This document shows, in pieces, positions 26,356-34,842 of a DNA stretch of 64,000 nt. The notes beneath the pieces were generated by a model. That model was not told where the DNA came from. It saw only the letters and a program-made list of their open reading frames with translations, and did no database searches. The DNA is from SZUA-35 sp963781035 (GTDB lineage Bacteria; Actinomycetota; Acidimicrobiia; Acidimicrobiales; SZUA-35), in the NCBI GenBank assembly GCA_963781035.1, contig CAWAEN010000007.1, positions 620,001 to 684,000 of the forward strand, given 5' to 3'. Position 1 is the stretch's first letter; each line of letters opens with the position of its first letter. The position numbers and the translations under genes are program-made.

Positions 26356-26376
26356 GTAGCACAAGCGTGCTACACT
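26356..26376 (+). promoter_or_regulatory. vapBC operator and -10
   Basis: Perfect 7-bp arms GTAGCAC (26356-26362) and GTGCTAC (26367-26373) are separated by AAGC; TACACT (26371-26376) is a -10 hexamer 6 bp before the antitoxin ATG at 26383, implying a leaderless or nearly leaderless mRNA under autorepression. Confidence 0.65.
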
Positions 26377-26382
26377 AGCTCC

Positions 26383-26610
26383 ATGAGCACCACGACAGTC
26401 CGCCTCGATGACGAAGACGAAGCCCTCCTCGACATACTTGCACCCGAATACGGCGGGCGCTCCAGCGCAATCCGCCAAGCCCTCCGCAGCCTCGCAGCCG
26501 ACCGAAAACGCCAGAACGCCCTTAGCGCGTTTCTCGCCGAGTGGGACATCGAAGAGGGTCCAGTCAAAGAGGAGGACGTCGCTGCGATGGCCGAACGATA
26601 CGGCCTGTGA
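26383..26610 (+). CDS. Ribbon-helix-helix antitoxin (VapB-like)
   Basis: A 75-residue protein: STTTVRLDDEDEALLDILAP is the beta strand and first helix, GGRSSAIRQALRSLAAD the second helix of a ribbon-helix-helix domain. The C-terminus (LAEWDIEEGPVKEEDVAAMA) is acidic and would bind the toxin. The ATG at 26383 lies directly after the palindromic promoter. Its stop overlaps the toxin GTG by four bases (GTGA). Confidence 0.82.
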   Translation: MSTTTVRLDDEDEALLDILAPEYGGRSSAIRQALRSLAADRKRQNALSAFLAEWDIEEGPVKEEDVAAMAERYGL

Positions 26611-26981
26611 TTCTCGACGCCGGGTTCCTCATCTCCATCGACCGGAGTGATCAAACCGCCCACGCGTTCCTGACAGCTGCAAGCAGATCCGAAACCGCTC
26701 TTCACACGACCCACCCCGTCGTCGGGCAGGTATGGCGCAACGGGCCCCGACAAGCCCGACTCGCCGCATTCCTCAAGACCATCACGATCCACCCACTTGA
26801 TGACGGCCGCCCAATCGGACAACTCCTCGCTCAGACCAAAACAACAGACATCGTCGACGCCCACTTGGTGATCACCGCTGTTCGCCTGGGCCACGACATC
26901 TTGACCGGCGACCCCGACGACCTCACAACGCTCAGCGCAGCGCTCGGACCTGCCTCCCCCACGATCCATGCTTGGCCGTGA
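26607..26981 (+). CDS. VapC-like PIN-domain toxin
   Basis: A 124-residue PIN protein beginning VILDAGFLISIDRSD (first Asp) from a GTG start, with a later TTDIVDAHLVITAVRLGHD (Asp pair) and LTGDPDDLTTL near the C-terminus. It differs in sequence from the two MAFYV-type VapCs in this window, so it is a separate family member. Catalytic acids appear intact and the antitoxin is complete. Directly downstream lies a copy of the dispersed repeat (27007-27070). Confidence 0.8.
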   Translation: MILDAGFLISIDRSDQTAHAFLTAASRSETALHTTHPVVGQVWRNGPRQARLAAFLKTITIHPLDDGRPIGQLLAQTKTTDIVDAHLVITAVRLGHDILTGDPDDLTTLSAALGPASPTIHAWP

Positions 26982-27006
26982 AGCTCCCAGAACTGTGTAC
27001 TGACGA

Positions 27007-27070
27007 GTGTGTCGGAGGGGGGACTTGAATGAACCTCCCCACCAGGGCATTTGCAACGCGACACCCCTCA
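27007..27070. repeat. Dispersed repeat, copy F, complete GTGTCG/CGACAC type
   Basis: GTGTCG (27009-27014) pairs with CGACAC (27059-27064), enclosing GGGGGGACTTGAATGAACC and CATTTGCAACG. Read on the minus strand it has an outer stem, an inner stem GGGGA/TCCCC, and TTCAAGTCCCC followed by CCGACA, resembling the T-arm and 3' acceptor end of a tRNA. It is too short (56 bp) and too poorly matched in the D and anticodon arms to be a tRNA. Related ends occur at 25385, 48848, 49554 and 56883, with lone right ends at 15456 and 17211. Confidence 0.65.
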
Positions 27071-27101
27071 ACAGCCGTGAAGCTCTTGTGTCCGTGAGGA
27101 T

Positions 27102-27117
27102 GTCAGGATATCCTGAC
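27102..27117. promoter_or_regulatory. Perfect 16-bp palindrome before a HTH gene
   Basis: GTCAGGATATCCTGAC is fully symmetrical and ends 2 bp before the ATG of the HTH protein at 27120, the position used by autoregulators of toxin-antitoxin type. Confidence 0.7.
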
Positions 27118-27119
27118 GC

Positions 27120-27434
27120 ATGAGTTTGCTCACCCCAGACGCCCTTCCCGCGGACCCGCTCGACGCCCTGGGCGAACTCACGCGCTCGGAGGCAGAACTC
27201 GACGACATGCGCCACCAGCAAGTCGCAGCCGCCCGCGACGCCGGGGCGAGCTGGGACCAAATCGGCGACGCCCTTGGAGTGAGCCGCCAATCCGCTTGGG
27301 AGTACTTCGCGAAACGTGCCAGCGAACACCTCACAGCAATCGCAGCAACCAATTCCGATCTCTCCGAAGAGGAAGCCATGGCGCTCGCCGTCGAAGAAGT
27401 CAAAGCCGTTCGACGACGCAGACGCCGAAGCTGA
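27120..27434 (+). CDS. Small helix-turn-helix protein, possible orphan antitoxin/regulator
   Basis: A 104-residue protein. A helix (residues 25-45) is followed by the HTH motif ASWDQIGDALGVSRQSAWEY, like the sigma-4/MerR-type HTH found in antitoxin-like regulators. The C-terminal EEEAMALAVEEVKAVRRRRR is a charged helix with a basic end. It sits 2 bp after a perfect palindrome, so autorepression is likely. The 375 bp downstream contain no recognisable toxin, so it may be an orphan. Confidence 0.65.
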   Translation: MSLLTPDALPADPLDALGELTRSEAELDDMRHQQVAAARDAGASWDQIGDALGVSRQSAWEYFAKRASEHLTAIAATNSDLSEEEAMALAVEEVKAVRRRRRRS

Positions 27435-27809
27435 CCGCTTCCGCCAACGCACCTTCACAGCCACCGCTCGCGCGCCCCGTCCTTGGATCGCTCGAGATGT
27501 TCCTATGCGACGTCGTCGGGGTCCAGGACCCAAACCAGACCAAGGACTCCGACAGCCACAGCGCGATCTCCAGGACGAGCACACCATGTCTGGCGACGAA
27601 ATCGGCTACCAGGTCGAAGGACGCCGAGGAGCTCGGTGACGGATGGTGCACGGGTCGCCGCGGCCAGTAGCGAGATTGGGTGAAACAACCCCGCTCGTCT
27701 CTGCCGTTGGGGCACGACTACCCATGGAATGACGGTGCTCCTCGGAGCAAGCTCATTCGCGTCGGAGGCAGCTCTCCCGCCACTTGCTTCCGGCAGAGGG
27801 GAAAGCGTC
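27435..27809. other. 375-bp gap, no recognisable gene
   Basis: Plus-strand frames right after the HTH stop (for example FDDADAEADRFRQRTF) look partly coding but match no toxin family. I see no other gene, RNA or repeat. Confidence 0.4.
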
Positions 27810-28058
27810 ATGGAAGACATGACTGGAAAGCGTGCCCGCGTAGCCCACGCCCGTTCGTATCTCGAAGCCAGAGTGAGAGACCGACTCGCTCGAGACTGCA
27901 TCACGAGCTTGTTGATCTCGTCTTGTGGTTGTCCGACCCGCGAGGCTGAACTCCTGGCCGCCGAGTATGCGGCCCGGCAGAGAGTCAGGGATGCCGGTCT
28001 CGATCCGGACGGGGTGGCCGACCAGGTCGATCAGCTGCTCTTCGGATACGCAGCCTGA
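27810..28058 (+). CDS. Small hypothetical protein
   Basis: An 82-residue frame (MEDMTGKRARVAHARSYLEA onward) of mostly amphipathic helix, with CITSLLISSCGCPTREAELL in the middle and an acidic end (PDGVADQVDQLLF). AGAGGGG lies about 10 nt upstream of the ATG. No family is recognised. Composition is protein-like, but the gene is uncertain. Confidence 0.35.
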   Translation: MEDMTGKRARVAHARSYLEARVRDRLARDCITSLLISSCGCPTREAELLAAEYAARQRVRDAGLDPDGVADQVDQLLFGYAA

Positions 28059-28188
28059 GGTACGTAGCCACGTGTCTTGTTGGCGTCCCCCGACCAGAAG
28101 CGCCGCAACGCACAGGTGAATCGGGGTTCGAACGGCCGCTCGAATTGGGGCTGGAGTCGCGTGGAGCATGCTGAAGCCGATGCGATCT

Positions 28189-29667
28189 CTAGGGATCGAC
28201 TTGTTCGACGACCCGAGGCGGGTACTGGTGGGCGTCGAGCAGCTCTCGGTCACCGAGCGGAGCGTCGAGCTCCACCGAGATCGGATACCAGGGATTGCCA
28301 GGGCACTCTGCGCCACCTTCGACCGGGGCCACCAGCGCCAGAATCGAGACCGATTCCGCAGTCTCGGTAGTCAGCACGACGACCTCACGGTCGTCGGGTG
28401 CTCGGCCGCTGGCGCAGGCCTGTTCGTTGATCAGCAGCGACAGCTGAGTGTCGCCTGGTTCCGGCTCGTTCGCAGGGTCGATCCCGACGGTGGCGGGTCC
28501 GAGCCCCGGTGCCTCGATCTGAATTCGGCAACCACCCCAGCCGACCGGCGTCCATGATGCGTCGCGCTTGTCGAAACGGACGTCGGACCAGTCGGTGGTT
28601 CCCGGATCCTCGGGCTGACCGAAGAGGACGAGCCTATTCTCCGTGCGCAGGGCGAGCGACCATTGCGTGTTCGGGAACATACCGGCGGCCTCGACGCCGG
28701 TCGGGCCGGTGAGCAGCTCGTCCAGCGCCGACTGGGCGTCGTCGTCCAGCGGAGGGAACTCGTCAAGATCTGGTGGGACGTCGGCGAAGGTCACCGCCCC
28801 ACACCGTGCGGTGAGTTCGGCTGCCGGGTCGGGCGCAACGGCTGCTGTCTCCAGTGCTTGCTCGTAGTCCTCGACACTGCCGTTCAGCACCTCGACGGAG
28901 GCCTCCACTTGAATCGGCACGTCAGATTCGGCCGAGATCTCGTCGAGGCGGGCCCGCAGGTCGAAACCGAGCCTGGGCAGCGAGATGGTGACGGTGCCCT
29001 CCCATACATCTCTGGTCGATCCCCAGTTGTCGTAGCCGGCGTCTGTCGCCGCAGCACCCGCAGCGGCCTGCACCCGCTCGAGCACGGCGTCCGGGTACGG
29101 GAAGCCGGTGACGATACACACCTGGCCAGTGGCGCCGATCTCGTCGAGGTAGCGCTCGGTCGGGCCGACATCACCAGCGACACCGATGTGGAGCACCCCA
29201 TCCTCGCTGTCCCATGCATCGGCAAACGCGTCCGGGAGCGGAGTCTCGCCTTCGTAGATCGACTCGAGCAGAAGGTCCGACGGCGGGACCGGGAGGTCAT
29301 CGTCGCCACAACGATTCGAGTAGTCACGTTCGTGACTCTCGGGGAGCTCGCGTTGACCATCGACCTCGAGCGCGCCCCCGACGAGACGACCGGTCACCCA
29401 CACCAGGTCGCCGGCGCCGAGATCGACCGGACCGGTGAAGCGAATGCAGGGACGACGATCGCCGGGACAGAGCAGGTCGCCGTCGACCCGTCCGGCGATA
29501 CGAAGCTCCAAGAACTCACCCGATGATGACGTGGAGTCCGGCTTCCCGACGTCAGAGTCGGCGTCTCCCCCGGTCGACGAGTCGTCGGCGCACCCGACCG
29601 CCGCGACCACGGCGCCGACCAAGAACGCACCCAGCATCAACACTCTGTGAATCGCCAGGGAATGCAT
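28189..29667 (-). CDS. Large secreted lipoprotein of unknown function
   Basis: A 492-residue protein with signal IHRVLMLGAFLVGAVV and lipobox VAAVGC (lipidated Cys26), then a Ser/Asp/Gly-rich linker (DDSSTGGDADSDVGKPD) typical of exposed actinobacterial lipoproteins. The mature part has paired cysteines (DLLCPGDRRPCIRF; CRIQ; CASG) and beta-rich segments, an EGTVTISLPRLGFDLRARLD stretch and acidic patches. No catalytic motif is recognised. It is intact and monocistronic, ending near the small gene at 28058 in convergent orientation. Confidence 0.75.
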   Translation of the reverse strand: MHSLAIHRVLMLGAFLVGAVVAAVGCADDSSTGGDADSDVGKPDSTSSSGEFLELRIAGRVDGDLLCPGDRRPCIRFTGPVDLGAGDLVWVTGRLVGGALEVDGQRELPESHERDYSNRCGDDDLPVPPSDLLLESIYEGETPLPDAFADAWDSEDGVLHIGVAGDVGPTERYLDEIGATGQVCIVTGFPYPDAVLERVQAAAGAAATDAGYDNWGSTRDVWEGTVTISLPRLGFDLRARLDEISAESDVPIQVEASVEVLNGSVEDYEQALETAAVAPDPAAELTARCGAVTFADVPPDLDEFPPLDDDAQSALDELLTGPTGVEAAGMFPNTQWSLALRTENRLVLFGQPEDPGTTDWSDVRFDKRDASWTPVGWGGCRIQIEAPGLGPATVGIDPANEPEPGDTQLSLLINEQACASGRAPDDREVVVLTTETAESVSILALVAPVEGGAECPGNPWYPISVELDAPLGDRELLDAHQYPPRVVEQVDP

Positions 29668-29938
29668 CGACGCAGACTACGAGACAGCGCGAAGGACACG
29701 ACCGCACGGCCGGCTTCAACGCGACCAAGCCGCCGTCCTCTCACCGAGACCGTGCCCTCACCCACAGAGTCGGTAGCGCCACTACCGAGACGCCACTGTC
29801 GGAGATCGAAGACGTAGGGACGGACCAACGGCCCTAACCCTCGGCATCGCTGCGAGATCAACATGAGGAAACGATCGGAGAACCTGTGCTCAACCAGGAC
29901 AAGAGCGGCACAAGGCGCACCGACCGGGGCACTAGACC
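29668..29938. other. 271-bp divergent intergenic region
   Basis: It separates the lipoprotein gene (minus) from the haem-binding gene (plus) and should contain both promoters. I found no clear palindrome or riboswitch. Confidence 0.4.
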
Positions 29939-30622
29939 ATGAGACGGCTGGGCGTTGGGGTCGGTGCGGTGCTGATTGCAGTGATCGTCGCAGGAATCGG
30001 GTTCGGCGGCGCGTGGCTGGTCGGTCTGAACCCAGCACTCGCGGCGGCACTGGTCGCTGCAACGCTGCTACTCGCCGCTCTCGCACAGTACCTCCGGGGA
30101 GGGATGACCCGGTCAGTTGAGCCACAAGAAGAGCGGCCTTTGATTACGGCGGGCGGAACGCTGGTACATACGGTGCTGGCGGCGATCGTCGTACTCCTCG
30201 CGATCCAACTGATCCCGGCCGGACGAAGTCATGCGAACCCCCCGGTGACGGGAGAACCCCATTGGGCGGACCCGCAGGCGCGAGAACTTGTGGTCCGAGC
30301 CTGCTATGGCTGCCACAGCAACGAGGTCGAGTGGCCGTGGTACTCCAATGTGGCTCCTCTTTCGTGGGCGGTCAGTGATCACGTCGCTGAGGGTCGGGAG
30401 GCGGTGAACTATTCCGAGTTCGACAGGCCCCAGGAAGAAGCAGAAGAGACCATTGAGGCGATCCTCGAAGGTTCGATGCCCCCCGCCTACTACACAAGAT
30501 TCGGCCTTCACTCCGAAGCCAACCTCTCACAAGCCGAGATCGATCAACTCGTCGCCTGGCTGCGCCAAACCCCCGGACTCAACGAGCAAGACGAGCAAGA
30601 CGAGCAAGACGAGGATGATTGA
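29939..30622 (+). CDS. Membrane-anchored haem-binding-domain protein (CxxCH)
   Basis: A 227-residue protein with two to three N-terminal hydrophobic segments (VLIAVIVAGIGFGGAWLVG; LAAALVAATLLLAALAQYL; TVLAAIVVLLAIQLIPAG) and then an extracytoplasmic domain with RACYGCHSNEVEWPWYSNVA, the CxxCH cytochrome-c motif of the haem-binding domain family (PF14376-like) along with its conserved WYS and PPAYY residues. It probably binds one covalent haem and functions in periplasmic-side electron transfer. The last 12 residues repeat EQD before ending DEDD, an acidic tail of low complexity. No cytochrome maturation genes are nearby. Confidence 0.82.
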   Translation: MRRLGVGVGAVLIAVIVAGIGFGGAWLVGLNPALAAALVAATLLLAALAQYLRGGMTRSVEPQEERPLITAGGTLVHTVLAAIVVLLAIQLIPAGRSHANPPVTGEPHWADPQARELVVRACYGCHSNEVEWPWYSNVAPLSWAVSDHVAEGREAVNYSEFDRPQEEAEETIEAILEGSMPPAYYTRFGLHSEANLSQAEIDQLVAWLRQTPGLNEQDEQDEQDEDD

Positions 30623-30979
30623 CGGTGAGCACGCCGTAGCGGGCGCCAGAACGGGTGTCTCGAGAGCAAACAGATTCAACAAAGCCGCCGGGCGCTCGAC
30701 GATCTCGTTGTGGCTGCCACTGCTAGCAATGGTCCGGCTGCGCATGGCCTGCGCGAGCCGCGGACGACTCCAGACAACACAGCGCGACCTTGTTGTTGAG
30801 ATGATGCCGCCGCGGTCGACGCAGCCGACCGACGTGGGCGACTAGGCGATCGCCGAGCACAACTCGATTGACGGCCCAGTCGACATCTCGTTCGGTCCGA
30901 ATGTCGCACAGGTGCACGAGTTCAGGTTAGACCAGCGCCACCTGCTGACGGCCGAGGCATCCGGGCCTGGGTGGGGCGC
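30623..30979. other. 357-bp gap, no recognisable gene
   Basis: Minus-strand frames such as the one starting MHLCDIRTERDVDWAVNRVV (30917) are not recognisable. I see no repeat element or RNA gene here. Confidence 0.4.
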
Positions 30980-31279
30980 CTAGGCCGAGGCGAGGATCGC
31001 TCTGAGTTGGTCGATGGTGGGCGATCCGGCTGGCCCAACGGCGGTCTGGTAGATCCGGCAGCTGAGACCGACCGGAGCGTCGGACGCCGCGAAGAGGTCG
31101 GTCCCGTCGATGTGGATGCTCGGGGAGCCCCGGAACCGGAGTTGTTCGGCTTGCTCGGGCGTGGTGACTTCGAGCCGTTCGATCGTGTAGCCGATCTCTT
31201 CAGCGAGTGCGCGGAGGTGACCGTCGGCGGTCTGCCAGCTGGGGCAGTCGTCGAAGTAGAGCAGCGTGACCTTCACCAT
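30980..31279 (-). CDS. Thioredoxin-fold small protein
   Basis: A 99-residue protein with the beta-alpha-beta start MVKVTLLYFDDCPSW, a single-cysteine thioredoxin-like active site (DCPSW), and RFRGSPSIHIDGTDLF carrying the cis-Pro strand. Proteins of this type occur beside mercury-resistance or redox genes and may act as single-cysteine thiol carriers. No partner gene is nearby. It is divergent from the ankyrin gene. Confidence 0.68.
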   Translation of the reverse strand: MVKVTLLYFDDCPSWQTADGHLRALAEEIGYTIERLEVTTPEQAEQLRFRGSPSIHIDGTDLFAASDAPVGLSCRIYQTAVGPAGSPTIDQLRAILASA

Positions 31280-31461
31280 GCCCAGCCTAGAGCTGCCGTG
31301 CCGTGTGTCCTAGGCTGGGGTTGAGCGCGTTGCGGGGTGCTTCCGGTCCGCGGAAAGGGCAAAGCCCACCCGTCGTATACGACCGATCTTGCGCCATGGA
31401 ACCCTTGTTCCTCTTTCGGCCCGATCATGCGGACATCCGGGCAGACACGAAAGGGGTCCCC

Positions 31462-33354
31462 ATGCCAACCGCTCCACTGCCCGAGAACCCGTCGCTCGAG
31501 CACCTCAGGAGCCAAGCGAAGCTGGTCCGAGATCTGATCCGCTCCGGCGATGACGGGGCGCTCTCGATGATCGACGAGTTCCACCCTCGCCACGCGGCCG
31601 CTTCGCTGACCGAAGCCGAACGTGTTGGGTTCAAGACGGCCGACGCGCAGCTCATCGTCGCCCGCATGTATGGCTTCGCCAGTTGGTTCCGGCTTCGAGC
31701 CCATCTCAGCATCATCTCCACCACGAGCTTCACTCCGCTCCCCGAAACGGCTGGCCTCTACCCCGCCGACGCCTTCATCGTCGACGCCTGTCTCGACTAC
31801 GCCGGGCACGGACCCCGCCCCGACGAGCGCATCGCACGGGCCCACCAGATGCTCGAGGAAGACCCAGCGCTTGCCACGAACTCACTCGCCGTACTGGCAA
31901 CAGTTGGCGACCACAACCGCCTGCGCATGATCCTCGACGAAACACCCGACGCAGTGAACGCCCCGTGTGGGCCGAACCGCTGGCCACTGCTGCTGTACGC
32001 CACGTTCTCACGCATCAGGACCGACAACCCGGCGTGGTCGTCGACCGAGACCGTGAGGCTGCTACTGGATCGGGGCGCCGATCCCAACGCCGGGTTCTTG
32101 TGGCGGGGCCTTGTCCCGCCGTTCACCGCGTTGACCGGCGCGCTCGGCGGGGGCGAACAACACCAGCCCTGGCACCCCAACCGCCTCGAACTCGCAGAGC
32201 TCCTGCTCGATGCAGGCGCCGATCCCAACGACGGCCAAGGCCTCTACAACAACGGCATCGGCGGCCAGAACCACGACAACCCCGCCCACCTCCAACTCCT
32301 CGTCAACCATGGCCTCGGCACCCCACAAGACGGCTCCTGGTACCGCCAACTCGGCGACCGCCTCCGCCAGCCCGCCGAGCTTCTCTACGACGAACTCGAA
32401 GCAGCCGCCAAACGCAACCGACCCACGATCCTGCGATACCTCCTCAGCCTCGGACTCGACCCCACCCGACCGATCGGCCGTTCACAACTCCCGCCCGCCC
32501 GCATCGCCGCAGCCGAAGGCCACGTCACCATCCTCGACGCGCTCGCCGCCTACGGCATCGACACCGAACTCACCCCAACCGAGCAAGCCCTCCGGCACAC
32601 CCGCAGCAGCGACGTCGACGCACTCGACACGCTTCTCGACCAGCATCCCGACCTGCTCGAACACCTCCGACGCAGCCACTCGTACCTGTGTTGCAACGCC
32701 ACCCCCGGAAACGACGCAATGCTGCGGCGACTCGTCGACCTCGGATTCGACATCAACGATCGCTCCACTACGAAGACACCCTTGCACCACGCCGCCGAAG
32801 CCGGCGATACCGACCTCGCCCGCCTCCTCGTCGAACAAGGCGCCGACCCCAACCTGGTCGACACCCACATCGGAGCCACACCCTGGGGCTGGGCCAACTA
32901 CAACCGCAACACAGGCACCGCCGACTACCTCCACTCCCACACCCACCACGACGATCCGCTACCCGAGTTCACCATCGCCACGCCCGCCCGCACCACGACC
33001 CTCACGACCCCACACCTGATCGAAGCCCACCTCGACCGGCTCGACCAGCAACGGCTCCCGACACTGGTCACCATCCGCCACGACCGGTCGGCACTCACCA
33101 TCGGACTCGGCCACGCCCAAGCCTCGGTTGCGCTCTATCTCGAAAGCGACAACGTCGCCTGGCACGCAACCACCCAGCAGTCAGCGCCGCCCGCCGAAGA
33201 CGTCACCTGGGCATCAACATCGGGCGACAAGACCTTCAACCACGACGCCTACCTCACCAACAGCGAGAGCCGGGCAATCGCATCAGCGTTCATCGCCAAC
33301 CCCAGCAACAAACCCCAATGCGCCACGTGGCGGCGAGAAGGGTCCGCGACATGA
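31462..33354 (+). CDS. Large ankyrin-repeat protein
   Basis: A 630-residue soluble protein. The N-terminal about 85 residues (LEHLRSQAKLVRDLIRSGDD; ADAQLIVARMYGFASWFRLR) form a conserved domain often seen before bacterial ankyrin arrays. Ankyrin-type repeats follow: TVRLLLDRGADPNAGF, LAELLLDAGADPNDGQG, RPTILRYLLSLGLDPTRPIG, AMLRRLVDLGFDINDRSTTK and ARLLVEQGADPNLVDTH. The last 130 residues form a separate beta-rich domain. The start at 31462 has GAAAGGGG 7 nt upstream. The stop overlaps the start of a HTH gene (ATGA), so the two are coupled. A protein-protein interaction role is likely; no signal peptide is seen. Confidence 0.83.
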   Translation: MPTAPLPENPSLEHLRSQAKLVRDLIRSGDDGALSMIDEFHPRHAAASLTEAERVGFKTADAQLIVARMYGFASWFRLRAHLSIISTTSFTPLPETAGLYPADAFIVDACLDYAGHGPRPDERIARAHQMLEEDPALATNSLAVLATVGDHNRLRMILDETPDAVNAPCGPNRWPLLLYATFSRIRTDNPAWSSTETVRLLLDRGADPNAGFLWRGLVPPFTALTGALGGGEQHQPWHPNRLELAELLLDAGADPNDGQGLYNNGIGGQNHDNPAHLQLLVNHGLGTPQDGSWYRQLGDRLRQPAELLYDELEAAAKRNRPTILRYLLSLGLDPTRPIGRSQLPPARIAAAEGHVTILDALAAYGIDTELTPTEQALRHTRSSDVDALDTLLDQHPDLLEHLRRSHSYLCCNATPGNDAMLRRLVDLGFDINDRSTTKTPLHHAAEAGDTDLARLLVEQGADPNLVDTHIGATPWGWANYNRNTGTADYLHSHTHHDDPLPEFTIATPARTTTLTTPHLIEAHLDRLDQQRLPTLVTIRHDRSALTIGLGHAQASVALYLESDNVAWHATTQQSAPPAEDVTWASTSGDKTFNHDAYLTNSESRAIASAFIANPSNKPQCATWRREGSAT

Positions 33355-33758
33355 CGACCACCGTCTTCGACCTTCAGGCCCTCTTCCACGCCATCGACGC
33401 CGAACGAAAACGGCAACACCTGAGCTGGACAGCACTCTCACACCACGTCGGCGTCTCCGCATCAACCATCCGACGCTACCGCGAAGCCAACGACGCAGAA
33501 GCCGACGGCGTACTCATCCTCATCCAATGGCTCGCTACCACCCCCGAGGACTACATCACCGGCAACTCGATCACACCACAGAAACTGTCCTCTCCCGAGA
33601 ACGGACCGGTGCGAGTCGACATGAACCTCGTCGCCGACGCGTCCCAAGATCCCCGGGGAGCCGACGGGCGAACCCGTACCACCATCCAACGACTCGTTCG
33701 AGCAGCACAAGACACGAACCATTCCGTCGCATCTCCAACCCGGACCAGCGACATCTAG
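33351..33758 (+). CDS. HTH (XRE/Cro-like) protein coupled to the ankyrin gene
   Basis: A 135-residue protein; residues 16-45 (RQHLSWTALSHHVGVSASTI and RRYREANDA) form a Cro/CI-type helix-turn-helix. The C-terminal part is charged and unrecognised. It starts within the ankyrin stop codon (ATGA overlap), implying equimolar translation. It is probably a regulator or partner of the ankyrin protein (inference). Repeat copy B follows 40 bp downstream. Confidence 0.75.
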   Translation: MTTTVFDLQALFHAIDAERKRQHLSWTALSHHVGVSASTIRRYREANDAEADGVLILIQWLATTPEDYITGNSITPQKLSSPENGPVRVDMNLVADASQDPRGADGRTRTTIQRLVRAAQDTNHSVASPTRTSDI

Positions 33759-33800
33759 CATCCGGGCTCAGCGGTTCACTTGAATCGAACACTTGTTGGA

Positions 33801-33860
33801 GTGTCGGAAGGGCGAGTTCAACCCAAAGTACACGCGCCCCCTGGAGCGTCGATTTGGTCG
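33801..33860. repeat. Dispersed hairpin repeat, copy B
   Basis: GTGTCGGA (33801) leads into AGGGCG (33809-33814), the 20-nt loop AGTTCAACCCAAAGTACACG and CGCCCC (33835-33840). The downstream part (GGAGCGTCG, then GCAGCGTGAG) loosely resembles copies C and D. It lies about 80 bp beyond the truncation point of the DUF1330 fragment. Confidence 0.75.
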
Positions 33861-33942
33861 CAGCGTGAGCATTTCGCCAGTTCACAGACTCGCGCTGCTG
33901 GGCGTCGAGTTCTGATCAACATTGTCTGAAAGCGGAGATAGG

Positions 33943-34032
33943 TCAATCGGCGGACGCCTGCTCGTACGTGCGATAGCCGTCGACGTTGTCGATGGTGAAG
34001 TGTGCCATGAAATGGACGGGACTGGTGCTCAT
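33943..34032 (-). pseudogene. DUF1330 protein, truncated after 29 residues
   Basis: The ATG at 34032 overlaps the DJ-1 gene stop (TGATGA) and encodes VHFMAHFTIDNVDGYRTYEQ then a stop. This is the first strand and helix of DUF1330 proteins, which normally have about 95 residues. The rest has been lost towards repeat copy B. It was probably the last gene of the sulfatase operon. Confidence 0.7.
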
Positions 34033-34842
34033 CACGAGCTCACTTTCTGGTCGGCCTCGACGAGGAGTTGCATCATCTCGCGCGCAACCATCGGACCGGC
34101 ATTCTGGTTCTGGCCGGTGACGAGGTTGCCGTCGACCACCCAGTGATTGGCTAGTGGGTCGCGGAACTTCGTCTCACTCTCGAAGAGAGCGCCGACGCTT
34201 CGCAACTCGCGCTCGGGGTGGTGCGGCGTCGCATCGATGCCGAGTTCCTTGACCTGCTTGTCCGTGACGGCGGAGATCTTGCGACCATCCACGAGGGGCG
34301 ACCCGTCAGCGGCCTTGGCGTTGAGGAGCCCAAGTGGGCCGTGGCACACACCGCCCATCACGAGGCCGGCCGCGTTGGCTTCGGTCATCTTCTCGCCGAG
34401 CGATTCGGAGAAGCCGAAGTCGAACGCAGCACCCCATCCACCGGCCAGGAAGACGACGTCGTAGTCGGCCATGTCGAGATCGCCGATCGCCTGGGAGTCG
34501 CTGACCTTCGCACGGAACTCGTCGTCGGCGAGGAAGCGATCGTCCTCGGCGGTGCGGACGACCGGCTTGAGCGACTTCGGGTCGACGGCGACCATGCCGC
34601 CGGCCGGGCTGGCGACGTCGACGTCCATCCCTGCGTCGAGGAACGCGTAGTACGGGACGGTCATCTCGCTGGCGAAGACACCAGTCGGCTCGGCGATGTC
34701 GAGCCAGGCGACGTTGGTGGCGACGACGAGCGCTCGCTTTCCCGGCCAGGTCGAACGTCGTGGCGTCAGCGTCGTCGGGATGCATGCCGACACGCTGGAG
34801 GACTTTGCGCAGCAGTCGGGCGGGTGGTGGGGGTTGTTTCAT
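34032..34842 (-). pseudogene. DJ-1/PfpI-superfamily (HSP31-like) protein with N-terminal frameshift
   Basis: From RALVVATNVAWL onward the frame encodes a class I glutamine-amidotransferase-like fold with nucleophile Cys in GLVMGGVCHGPLGL and the HSP31/glyoxalase-III-like features AFLDAGMDVDVASPAGG and DYDVVFLAGGWGAAFDFG. The native N-terminus (MKQPPPPARLLRKVLQRVGM) is in the next frame from an ATG at 34842, with the shift at about 34737. The full protein would be about 270 residues. Relatives are chaperones, deglycases or methylglyoxal hydratases; here it belongs to a sulfatase/dehalogenase operon and may clear reactive aldehydes (inference). Confidence 0.72.

Noticed and set aside
27007..27070. 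tRNA gene on the minus strand
   Set aside because: A T-arm-like and acceptor-like end is present, but the D-arm and anticodon arm are missing and the length (56 bp between arms) is too short.
30676..30917. A VapC-like protein on the minus strand
   Set aside because: The frame has no Asp/Glu pattern of PIN domains and no antitoxin upstream.
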